Positions 37,162 through 45,041 of a stretch of DNA of 64,000 nt are shown one piece after another. A model generated the notes under the pieces. The model had not been told where the DNA came from. It saw nothing but the letters and a program-made list of their open reading frames with translations, and ran no database searches. Positions within the stretch are counted from its first letter, which is position 1; each line of letters begins with the position of its first letter. Source of the stretch: Stutzerimonas stutzeri (GTDB taxonomy: Bacteria; Pseudomonadota; Gammaproteobacteria; Pseudomonadales; Pseudomonadaceae); NCBI RefSeq assembly GCF_019090095.1, contig NZ_JAGQFP010000002.1:992001-1056000 (forward strand), read 5' to 3'. The position numbers were made by a program, and so were the translations under genes.

Positions 37162-39684
37162 ATGAGCTTTCTCCCTATCGACGTTGCTCTGCCTGCCCTT
37201 CGCTCAGCATTGGCAGAGCGAAATGAAGCTGTCCTTGAAGCTCCTCCAGGAGCGGGTAAGACAACCCGAGTTCCCCTCGCTCTATTGAATGAGGCATGGC
37301 TTGGAACCCAAACCATCTTGATGCTCGAGCCGAGGCGTCTTGCTGCTCGAGCTGCGGCTGAGCGTCTAGCTAGCGAATTGGGTGAGAGAGTAGGTGAAAC
37401 CATCGGGTACCGGATTCGCTTGGAAAGCAAAGTCGGTCCGAAAACCCGAGTTGAAGTCGTCACCGAGGGCATCCTGTCCCGTCGTTTACAAGAGGATCCT
37501 GCCCTCGACGGTGTTGGGGTTGTCATCTTCGATGAATACCATCTTCGTACGCTCGACGCAGATTTAGCCTTAGCACTTTGCCTTAACGGCCGTGAGCTTC
37601 TGAGGGACGAAAGCCAACCTCTTAAGATCCTTCTCATGTCTGCAACGCTTGAGGGGGATCGCCTTTCTAAGCTCCTGAACGACGCTCCAATAGTGACGAG
37701 CGACGGTCGTATGTTCCCGGTCACCACGTATTGGGGGAGACCTTATCAACTCGGTGAGTTCGTCGAGCCACGCGTGATTCAGATCTGCCTGCAGGCCCTA
37801 TCTGAACAAAGCGGGAGCATCCTTGTATTCCTTCCCGGTCAGGCTGAAATACGCCGGGTTAACGAGCAGTTGAAAGATCAACTGAAGGGCCAAGAGAACA
37901 TTATGCTTTGTCCGCTCCATGGCGAACTTGACCTATCGTCCCAGCGAGCTGCTATCGAACCCGCGCCACAAGGCAAACGCAAAGTGGTGCTTGCCACCAA
38001 CATAGCCGAAACAAGCTTAACCATCGACGGCGTTCGCGTCGTAGTGGACGCTGGACTGGCCCGCGTGCCGCGCTTTGACCCTGTCAGTGGTATGACTCGC
38101 CTGGATACGCAACGTGTTTCTCGAGCGGCAGCTACGCAACGTGCTGGCCGCGCAGGACGCCTCGAACCAGGTGTTTGCTATCGACTCTGGTCGGAATCGC
38201 AACATGACCAGCTTGCTGCATACGACGCTGCCGAAATTTTGCAGGCAGACCTATCTGGACTCGCGCTGCAGCTAGCACGATGGGGCGTGCAGCCTGACGA
38301 TTTGGCTTGGTTAGATTCGCCTCCTGTAGCAGCTTATGCGCAAGCTCGTGACCTGCTCATCCGGCTAGGAGCATTAGATGAGCGTGGTGTTATTACTGCC
38401 CATGGCCAAGCTATGGCTGAGTTACCTGCACATCCTCGAATCGCGCATCTGTTGCTCCGTGGCCAAGCATTCGGACTTGGTAACCTCGCCTGTGACATCG
38501 CGGCGCTGCTTGGAGAAAAGGATATCCTCCGCGGTACCGGCGCCGACCTTCATGATCGTATTAGTGTATTGGGTAATGAAGCGTCCTCACGCGCTAGTCG
38601 AGGGGCTGTTCAACGAACCCGTCAGCTAGCGAGACAGTTCAGGGGATATCTACGCGGTCCGGTATCTGAGCCTGTGGCAGACCCTGATCATCCACGGTGG
38701 CAAGGGGGGCTCTTGGCCTTCGCTTATCCCGACCGAGTTGCTCGTCAGCGACGCGATGGTGGAGCTGAGTACCGATTGGCAAATGGTCGTGCCGCTCAGT
38801 TTGGCGAGCCTGACGCACTGATGAAAGAACCTTGGCTAGTCATTGCAGATCTTGGGAGCAGACAAGGTCAGAGAGAGGAGCGCATCTACATTGCCGCAGC
38901 ACTTGATCCCCAGCTATTCGACACTCTGCTTGCCGAGCAGGTAAGCCAGCGTGATGAACTCGAGTGGGATGAACGCGAAGGTGTATTGAAAGCCGAGCGT
39001 CAGCAGCGTGTGGGTGAGCTGGTACTGAGTCGAGCGGCCATTCCTGGGCTTGATGAAGAGGCTCGTTCTAAGGCCTTGGTCGGCCTCGTACGTCGCAAGG
39101 GCATGGAGCTGCTACCGTGGACACCGGATCTTCGTCAGTGGCAGGCACGAGTGTCTCTTCTTCGTGGTCTGGATCTCGAGCAAAAGGGTGAAAGTGAGTG
39201 GCCTGATCTGTCAGATACCGCACTCCTGAGCTCACTTGAAGAGTGGCTGGGACCGTATCTGGATAAAGTCAGCCGACTCAGTCATTTCGCCGACTTGGAT
39301 CTCCGAAGCATCCTTTTTGGTTTACTGCCTTGGCCGTTACCTGCACGCCTCGATGAACTTGCCCCCAAAGCGCTGCAGGTGCCTTCTGGCTCGCGCATTG
39401 CGATTGATTACTCAGAACACCCACCCGTGCTTGCTGTGAGGCTACAGGAGCTGTTTGGCCTGGCTGACACTCCACGTGTAGCAGGAGGCCGTCAGGGGGT
39501 GCTACTGCATCTACTGTCTCCAGCCCGCAGACCCGTACAGGTTACTCAAGATCTCGCCAGCTTTTGGGCCAACACTTACATTGAAGTAAAGAAAGATCTA
39601 AAGGGTCGATACCCCAAACACTGGTGGCCTGATAACCCTATGGAAGCAGAACCAACCGCTAGGAGTAAGCCTAGAAAGCAATGA
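37162..39684 (+). CDS. hrpB: ATP-dependent helicase HrpB, island-borne complete copy
   Basis: An 840-residue DExH helicase, full length for HrpB. Walker A is EAPPGAGKTT (K33), Walker B D124-E125-Y126-H127, then MSATLEGD, and a C-terminal HrpB domain ending RYPKHWWPDNP. Its coding sequence is visibly less GC-rich than the native hrpB fragment at 47407, so the whole gene, not just its 3' part, comes from another lineage. I start at ATG 37162; the GTG at 37144 adds six residues. It lies next to recombinase genes that interrupt the native copy and probably supplies the lost function. The exact role of HrpB in the cell is not well known. Confidence 0.9.
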   Translation: MSFLPIDVALPALRSALAERNEAVLEAPPGAGKTTRVPLALLNEAWLGTQTILMLEPRRLAARAAAERLASELGERVGETIGYRIRLESKVGPKTRVEVVTEGILSRRLQEDPALDGVGVVIFDEYHLRTLDADLALALCLNGRELLRDESQPLKILLMSATLEGDRLSKLLNDAPIVTSDGRMFPVTTYWGRPYQLGEFVEPRVIQICLQALSEQSGSILVFLPGQAEIRRVNEQLKDQLKGQENIMLCPLHGELDLSSQRAAIEPAPQGKRKVVLATNIAETSLTIDGVRVVVDAGLARVPRFDPVSGMTRLDTQRVSRAAATQRAGRAGRLEPGVCYRLWSESQHDQLAAYDAAEILQADLSGLALQLARWGVQPDDLAWLDSPPVAAYAQARDLLIRLGALDERGVITAHGQAMAELPAHPRIAHLLLRGQAFGLGNLACDIAALLGEKDILRGTGADLHDRISVLGNEASSRASRGAVQRTRQLARQFRGYLRGPVSEPVADPDHPRWQGGLLAFAYPDRVARQRRDGGAEYRLANGRAAQFGEPDALMKEPWLVIADLGSRQGQREERIYIAAALDPQLFDTLLAEQVSQRDELEWDEREGVLKAERQQRVGELVLSRAAIPGLDEEARSKALVGLVRRKGMELLPWTPDLRQWQARVSLLRGLDLEQKGESEWPDLSDTALLSSLEEWLGPYLDKVSRLSHFADLDLRSILFGLLPWPLPARLDELAPKALQVPSGSRIAIDYSEHPPVLAVRLQELFGLADTPRVAGGRQGVLLHLLSPARRPVQVTQDLASFWANTYIEVKKDLKGRYPKHWWPDNPMEAEPTARSKPRKQ

Positions 39685-39741
39685 CTGCCGCCCGAGCGAA
39701 GCCAAGAAAAATCTAGAGATCGAGATAAGAAGCGACCAAGT

Positions 39742-39960
39742 TTACGTGGCGCGTGCCTTGGCAATTTCAAAGTCTTCATTACGAAACTTCTTGAGCTTTG
39801 CAAGCTTTGTTGCGTACTCGGCAACAGGCATTCCTGCCTTCAAGTCGTTCAGAAGTTTCTCTTGGCTTTGGTCAAAGACTTCAATCGCCTTGATCATGTA
39901 AACCGAGGAAACCGTAGTGTGATAGTTCGATACCTTCTCGAAGGCTAGGTGAATGTAGCG
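39742..39960 (-). pseudogene. C-terminal stub of a tyrosine recombinase (ginC-like)
   Basis: About 72 codons matching the C-terminal end of the complete recombinase at 40879-42312: YIHLAFEKVSNYHTTVSSVY aligns with YYINLAFRDLAGYTETVSSV, and GMPVAEYATKLAKLKKFRNEDFEIA with its last 30 residues. The frame continues upstream only through antisense hrpB, so the rest of the gene was lost at about 39960. It ends 57 bases from the island hrpB stop, convergent with it. Confidence 0.75.
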
Positions 39961-39961
39961 C

Positions 39962-40671
39962 TCTACAGAGTCAGGACAACCCCCTGGCCCTGTTGGCCGG
40001 TGACGACAAGGCCGCGCGCGGCGCTCGTGGCGGCGTGCAGCGCGCCCGCCAGCTGGCGCGGCAGTTCCGCTCCTAGCTGCGCGGCCCGGCCAGCGAGCCG
40101 GTGGCCGATCCGGATTACCCGCGCTGGCTCGGCTGCCTGCTGGCCTTCGCCTACCCGGACCGCATCGCCCAGCAACGCCGCGCGGGCGGTGCCGATTACC
40201 GCCTGGCCAACGGCAGCGCGGCGACCTTTGGCGAGCCGGATGCGTTGATGAAACAGCCCTGGCTGGTGATCGCCGACCTCGGCAGTCGCCAGGGCCAGCG
40301 CGAGGAGCGCATCTACCTCGCCGCCGACCTCGACCCGGCGCTGTTCGAGGGGCCGCTGGCCGAACTGGCGCCGCGTACGCTGGAAGTGCCGTCCGGTTCC
40401 CGTATCCGCCTGGACTACAGCGACGAGATGCCGGTACTCGCCGTGCGCCTGCAGGAGCTGTTCGGCCTGGCCGATACCCCGCGCATCGCCAACGGTCGCC
40501 AGGCGTCAAGCTGCACCTGCTGTGCAGGTCACCCAGGACCTGGCGAGCTTCTGGCGCAATACCTACGCGGAAGTGAAGAAAGATTTACGAGGTAGGTACC
40601 CCAAGCATTACTGGCCTGAGGATCCACTTGTGGCCGAGGCTACTGCAAGAGCTAAGCCGAGAAAGCCATAG
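39962..40671 (+). pseudogene. Degenerate hrpB fragment of a third lineage
   Basis: High-GC sequence encoding pieces of the HrpB C-terminal half (VQRARQLARQFR, YPRWLGCLLAFAYPDRIAQQ, SRQGQREERIYLAADLD). Lesions: no 5' part; a TAG near 40072; an internal deletion of over 100 codons joining GPLAELAP to RTLEVPSG; and a ~20-bp deletion near 40515 that shifts the frame. The last ~95 bases switch to low GC, as if taken from yet another copy. Its residues differ from both other hrpB copies. Confidence 0.8.
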
Positions 40672-40878
40672 GTATTGCCTTAATGTTAATGCTGGTGAAT
40701 TAAAAAAGTAAGTTACTTTGTTGGGTACTGCAAGCAAAAGATTAGAAATAGAACAACTGGCTCATGCTAGGCTGCGTGCGATTCTAGAAATTTATACCAT
40801 CCTTCAACGCTCCGATTAGACCTTACGAAAAGCGCAACCGTGCATGACAGAACTGGCGTAGATCCCACGGCCCGCCCC
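40672..40878. other. AT-rich segment between the hrpB fragment and the recombinase operon
   Basis: About 200 bases, AT-rich in its first half (40678-40750), between two convergent features. GInt islands are described as having a short AT-rich end, so this may be an old element border; no gene seen. Confidence 0.35.
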
Positions 40879-42312
40879 TCATGTGCGAGTGAGTGAAGAC
40901 TCCCGCTGGCGAGCAATCTCAAAGTCCTTATTCGCCATCTTCTGCAGCACTTTGAGTCGCTGAATGTACTCGGTGACCGGCATACCTTCTTCAAGGAGGG
41001 CGAGCAATTCGTTCTCCTCTGAGAAGTACTTGTCCATCGCCATGACCAGGTGAACTGAACTTACTGTTTCCGTGTATCCAGCCAAATCGCGGAAGGCCAA
41101 GTTGATGTAGTACTCGGCCGATTGTGATGTGAGATGACCTGTCCAACTGATTACCTCAGCCAGGAATGTCTGGCTATCAAGTAGCGCACGCCGGAAGTCG
41201 TCTTCATTGGTGAGTTGGTGGCGTTTGATGAAGCGAATGAAGAGATTGGTGATGAAGGCATGACGGAACATGTGCGCGCAGACTTGGGACTCGATGCCGG
41301 CTACTTTGCGCAGATGATTGATCTCGTTTGATATTGCGCCGCTTGTGAGCGGGCGACCCGTTGTCGCAGAGACGAAGAAATACCCATGATCTTTTACGCC
41401 TTTGTACACAGTGCGCATGATTTTGCGTCGCTCCACTTCTATGTACTGTTTGAGTTTTTTTAGCGCAGTAGAAAAGACGGGAACGTAGCGCTCGGCTCCC
41501 TCGGCCTGTTTGAGCGTGTCCAGGCGTAGTACGGGATGTTCCATTTCCAATGCTCTCAGTACATCATCCACCTTAAGGTTTGCAACTTCGGTGCGCCTTC
41601 CACCTGTATCGCTGAAAAGTTCAATCATGCAGGCACGTCTTACCTTCACAAACGCAGGGCTCTTATCCTTCCGGATGGCGGCTTTCAGTTGCTGAATCTG
41701 CTCTTTCGTGATCGGGTTTCTGCGGTGTTCTCTGTGCGACTCTCCGAACGAGTGATGCGTCAAGTAAGTCCGATAGATATTTCTCCCATTTCGGGACGCG
41801 GCGACATACTTTTCCTCCCTGGCCCGTATTGACCCTTCAGGAGAAACAAAGTTAGGAATGCCATATAATCGGCCAACGAAGCCTAGAAAATCTAGCCAAA
41901 CTTTTCCCGTGGCAACTACTGAGGTCTCCGATTTCTTTGTTACCGCCGGATTGAAACTCGAGGTCTCCTTTCGAATCTCATCAATGTAATCAGTAAACTT
42001 TCCATCTTGCAGGGTGATGGGGTCGAGACTATCTCGATAGCACTTTCGTAGCAGTTGACTCAATTTTGAGGCGTACTCTCCCATTGATCCGCCTTTCTGT
42101 CCCTTTCGCGATAGCCCTTGCTTTCCACGTCCCTTGCGACTCAACAGGGATTGCATATACAGGTTGCCAATTAAACAGGGCGAACCGTTTGGCCAGATCA
42201 TAAACGGCATGTTAGTGGCATCACGGGTACTCAAGCGGTCGACCGAAAAGTGGCTGAATGTCTTGAATTCGCCCAAGAGGCTGTAAAGCTTACGGGTTAA
42301 TCGACTATTCAT
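40879..42312 (-). CDS. ginC: Tyrosine recombinase, third recombinase of a gin-type operon
   Basis: A 477-residue integrase with the complete catalytic set: first Arg in SDTGGRRTEVANL, HxxRH in CAHMFRHAF, GH in SWTGHLTSQSAEYYIN with the nucleophile Tyr near its end. It starts three bases after the preceding coiled-coil gene. It acts with the two other recombinases to cut and join DNA at the attachment site. The gene symbol follows the GInt naming by analogy and is tentative. Confidence 0.85.
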   Translation of the reverse strand: MNSRLTRKLYSLLGEFKTFSHFSVDRLSTRDATNMPFMIWPNGSPCLIGNLYMQSLLSRKGRGKQGLSRKGQKGGSMGEYASKLSQLLRKCYRDSLDPITLQDGKFTDYIDEIRKETSSFNPAVTKKSETSVVATGKVWLDFLGFVGRLYGIPNFVSPEGSIRAREEKYVAASRNGRNIYRTYLTHHSFGESHREHRRNPITKEQIQQLKAAIRKDKSPAFVKVRRACMIELFSDTGGRRTEVANLKVDDVLRALEMEHPVLRLDTLKQAEGAERYVPVFSTALKKLKQYIEVERRKIMRTVYKGVKDHGYFFVSATTGRPLTSGAISNEINHLRKVAGIESQVCAHMFRHAFITNLFIRFIKRHQLTNEDDFRRALLDSQTFLAEVISWTGHLTSQSAEYYINLAFRDLAGYTETVSSVHLVMAMDKYFSEENELLALLEEGMPVTEYIQRLKVLQKMANKDFEIARQRESSLTRT

Positions 42313-42315
42313 GCG

Positions 42316-42939
42316 CTAGCCTTTGCGGTAGTCCGAGATATTGGCAACGTCCGCTATCGGAGCGTGAGCTTCGGAATAATTTTCTACTTGATTGAACGGT
42401 GGCATGCCCATGCTCAATATGGCCCGTAAAGTGTGGAGGGCATCGTGGGTCCGCTTTGCTCGGATCTTGTCGTCCGCTGCGTCGCGTATGTTGGTGAGCT
42501 GAGTCATTGACTCGGATAGTGCGCGAAGCAATATCACATTCGTCTGCCGCTGCATCTCCAGTTCCTGTTCCAGCTGCTCGACCTTTCTTGTTAACCCTGA
42601 CTTGCTTCGTTTATTGGCGTGTTGCTGCCGTTTCTCCGCAAATTCAAGCGCCTCGAGAGCTTTGAGGCGTAGATCATTTAGTGCTTTGAAGCCACCAACT
42701 AGGTTTTCATTAGCATGTGTCTTCAGGCTGTTCAAGCTCATAGGGTAAGTTATTAGTGGCTCGTCTTTCTCGCTCGCTATAGATCGCTCGAGTTTTGCGA
42801 GACTTCCTTGGCTTTTTAGGGCGAGGTGGAGATCGGCATCCTTACTGAATTGCACTGGCCGTTGAATGATCTGCACAAGCAGAACATGAAGCGCCTTGAC
42901 GCCGGCAGCCACTAGGCTTGCTCGCGACGCCCTGCTCAT
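42316..42939 (-). CDS. Coiled-coil accessory protein of the recombinase operon
   Basis: A 207-residue, highly charged protein with a strong coiled coil at about 110-165 (LTRKVEQLEQELEMQRQ). It overlaps the upstream recombinase by four bases (ATGA) and precedes the last recombinase by three. GInt operons and Tn554-like elements each encode one small non-recombinase protein (GinD, TnpC) needed for movement; this gene holds that role by position. I see no sequence proof of homology. Confidence 0.65.
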   Translation of the reverse strand: MSRASRASLVAAGVKALHVLLVQIIQRPVQFSKDADLHLALKSQGSLAKLERSIASEKDEPLITYPMSLNSLKTHANENLVGGFKALNDLRLKALEALEFAEKRQQHANKRSKSGLTRKVEQLEQELEMQRQTNVILLRALSESMTQLTNIRDAADDKIRAKRTHDALHTLRAILSMGMPPFNQVENYSEAHAPIADVANISDYRKG

Positions 42940-45041
42940 GCTGTTTCCTCAGTTAAAATCAGGCGGGCCACTACCTTGAACTTGTGGCCCTGGTGATCCG
43001 TGAAGAATTCCGGCTCGATTTCCACCCAGCCCTCAACTAGCAAGTCTTGAATCTGGTCTTCTAGATCATGGGTATCTATCAGATTGAAGTCTTCTGTCCC
43101 GTGCCGTTTCTTGAGTAATTCGGCGAGGGCGAGGTAATTCTCAACATTGCCCATATGCAGTTGTTCGGCTACATAGTGTGCCTTGGCACTGGCTAACACG
43201 GATCCGTCGGTTGATTCGGTAATGTAATGGTAGACATGCTTTGGATCCGCATGTCCCAGCATCCATTGCAGCGTGTCGAGTTTGGCGAAACTGCCGCAGT
43301 AAAAGAACAACATTGCAAAAAAACGACGCATTTGGTGCTGGCGGAAATAGTATCGCTCACCAGCTGCGTTTAGAGGTGTTTCGAAATAGTCACAGAACAT
43401 GTCGAGGTTGCGGTTGTACACGGTAACGGACGATTCCGTGAGATTCGGTGCGCCTGTTACAGTAGGAACGGCGAAAAGGGTTTTAAGCTTACGGATGTAA
43501 CCTATCCGTTGCAGAACCTTCTGCATCCTAATGAGAGTCTTTACCATGTCTACGGCTATGGGTTCGATGGGGCGCGCTTGCCTGCGACGATGACCGAAGA
43601 GGTGGCGAGTGCTCTTTGCGTTTTTAAACATGAGCCACGTCTCAGTTTCGTCAAGGCAATCGGCTGCTTTTAATTCATACAACTCGCTAGCGCGTCGGGC
43701 CATAAGCACGCCAATAGTCAACTGTATGCACCCGATGTAAACCATTATGAGTTCATATAGACCAGAATTGCGTCTTAGGTTTTCGAAATACTCGTTTTTT
43801 TTACCCTTCACGTTGGAGCGAGTTTTGGACTTGGCTGAACCACGCACACGAGTCGAAAGACATAGTCTATTTACTCCCAGAGATGCCAGTTTTTGACCAA
43901 CTAGATATTGTACCTCTTCATGCGTAAGAGAGCTTGGAGATATGTTGCGCTTGCGGCACTCGAGTGCAACTCGACAGAAAGCTTTAGTGATTTCTTGTCC
44001 GTGATCGAGGTGGAACTCTATCGCTTGACGTACAGCCTTGAATACGATGTCGGACGGAACAGTGCGAAACCTACCCAGGGTCGACAAATCAGGCATATAG
44101 CGTTCAGCCTCAATTAGGGCCTCTAGGGGAGGGCTTGGAAGCGGGATTTCATGTAACAACCCAAGGCTGTATAAAGTTGAACGATAGAAATAGTAGGTAT
44201 TGTCTATCATTCTCTCATGCTGCCCACTTTTTACGGGCGCACTTCGGTATTCCTTTTTAAAAGTACTGGTGTCACTGTTGAAGCAGAGGATTGGGTGAAC
44301 GGGCTTGGCGAGGCTCTTGCCTCGTAGGGTATCATGGTAAATATCCTGGGCGAGCAAAAAGGTATTCGGCTGTTTGCCATAGGGAACTTGGTTGTGATAG
44401 AAATTTCTTAAGTATAGAGCCGCCCGTACCTGAGGAATTAGGTCATAAGATATTCCTAGTATGTCATCGTCCAATTGCTCATTAGTGATCAATCCAATTT
44501 CTGGAAGGCTCTTCAGTACGATTGAGATCTCGTTGGAATCGGTGCGTTTAACTAAATCAAGGCAGTATTCGCGTGCTCGATTAGTCCAATTGTATATTGA
44601 CTCTGTAGTATGTGGGGTTGATGCTATCGTCTCTAGAATTTCAATTAAGTTACTACTCGTAAGCCCGCCAAGTCCATGAGAGGATAGCTTGTAGCGTTTG
44701 CTATTTATGAGCAGTAAGTCAATGATATGACAAGCAGCGCGAAAGCGCTTGTGCTGCTGTCGCTGACCTTTCGCTTCTGCAAGAAAACTGGAAGAAATGC
44801 GTGTGCAAGACGTCAAGTAATACTTGAAGCTGTCGAGCAGTTGTTTGTGTCTGGATTCCGTAAGAGTGCTTCCGTCATCCAATACTACCCTCCAGTCAAG
44901 CTCTTTATATGTTTTGAATTCAAAGCTAATCCTCCACACTGGATCATCGAAGTCGCTGAGAAGCCAACAGGCCGATCGATATTCTTCTTTAGCCTTGATT
45001 AGAAAAGGCGAAAGAAAATCGAGTTCAGGGGGTAGATGCAT
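42936..45041 (-). CDS. ginB: Tyrosine recombinase, second recombinase of a gin-type operon
   Basis: A 701-residue protein. The C-terminal ~250 residues form the catalytic domain: Arg in MARRASELYELKA, HxxR in RQHQMRRFFAMLFF, GHADPKHVYHYI with the nucleophile Tyr. The long N-terminal half is unlike ordinary phage integrases but fits the large recombinases of tripartite elements. It overlaps its upstream neighbour by 17 bases and the next gene by four. Confidence 0.85.
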   Translation of the reverse strand: MHLPPELDFLSPFLIKAKEEYRSACWLLSDFDDPVWRISFEFKTYKELDWRVVLDDGSTLTESRHKQLLDSFKYYLTSCTRISSSFLAEAKGQRQQHKRFRAACHIIDLLLINSKRYKLSSHGLGGLTSSNLIEILETIASTPHTTESIYNWTNRAREYCLDLVKRTDSNEISIVLKSLPEIGLITNEQLDDDILGISYDLIPQVRAALYLRNFYHNQVPYGKQPNTFLLAQDIYHDTLRGKSLAKPVHPILCFNSDTSTFKKEYRSAPVKSGQHERMIDNTYYFYRSTLYSLGLLHEIPLPSPPLEALIEAERYMPDLSTLGRFRTVPSDIVFKAVRQAIEFHLDHGQEITKAFCRVALECRKRNISPSSLTHEEVQYLVGQKLASLGVNRLCLSTRVRGSAKSKTRSNVKGKKNEYFENLRRNSGLYELIMVYIGCIQLTIGVLMARRASELYELKAADCLDETETWLMFKNAKSTRHLFGHRRRQARPIEPIAVDMVKTLIRMQKVLQRIGYIRKLKTLFAVPTVTGAPNLTESSVTVYNRNLDMFCDYFETPLNAAGERYYFRQHQMRRFFAMLFFYCGSFAKLDTLQWMLGHADPKHVYHYITESTDGSVLASAKAHYVAEQLHMGNVENYLALAELLKKRHGTEDFNLIDTHDLEDQIQDLLVEGWVEIEPEFFTDHQGHKFKVVARLILTEETA

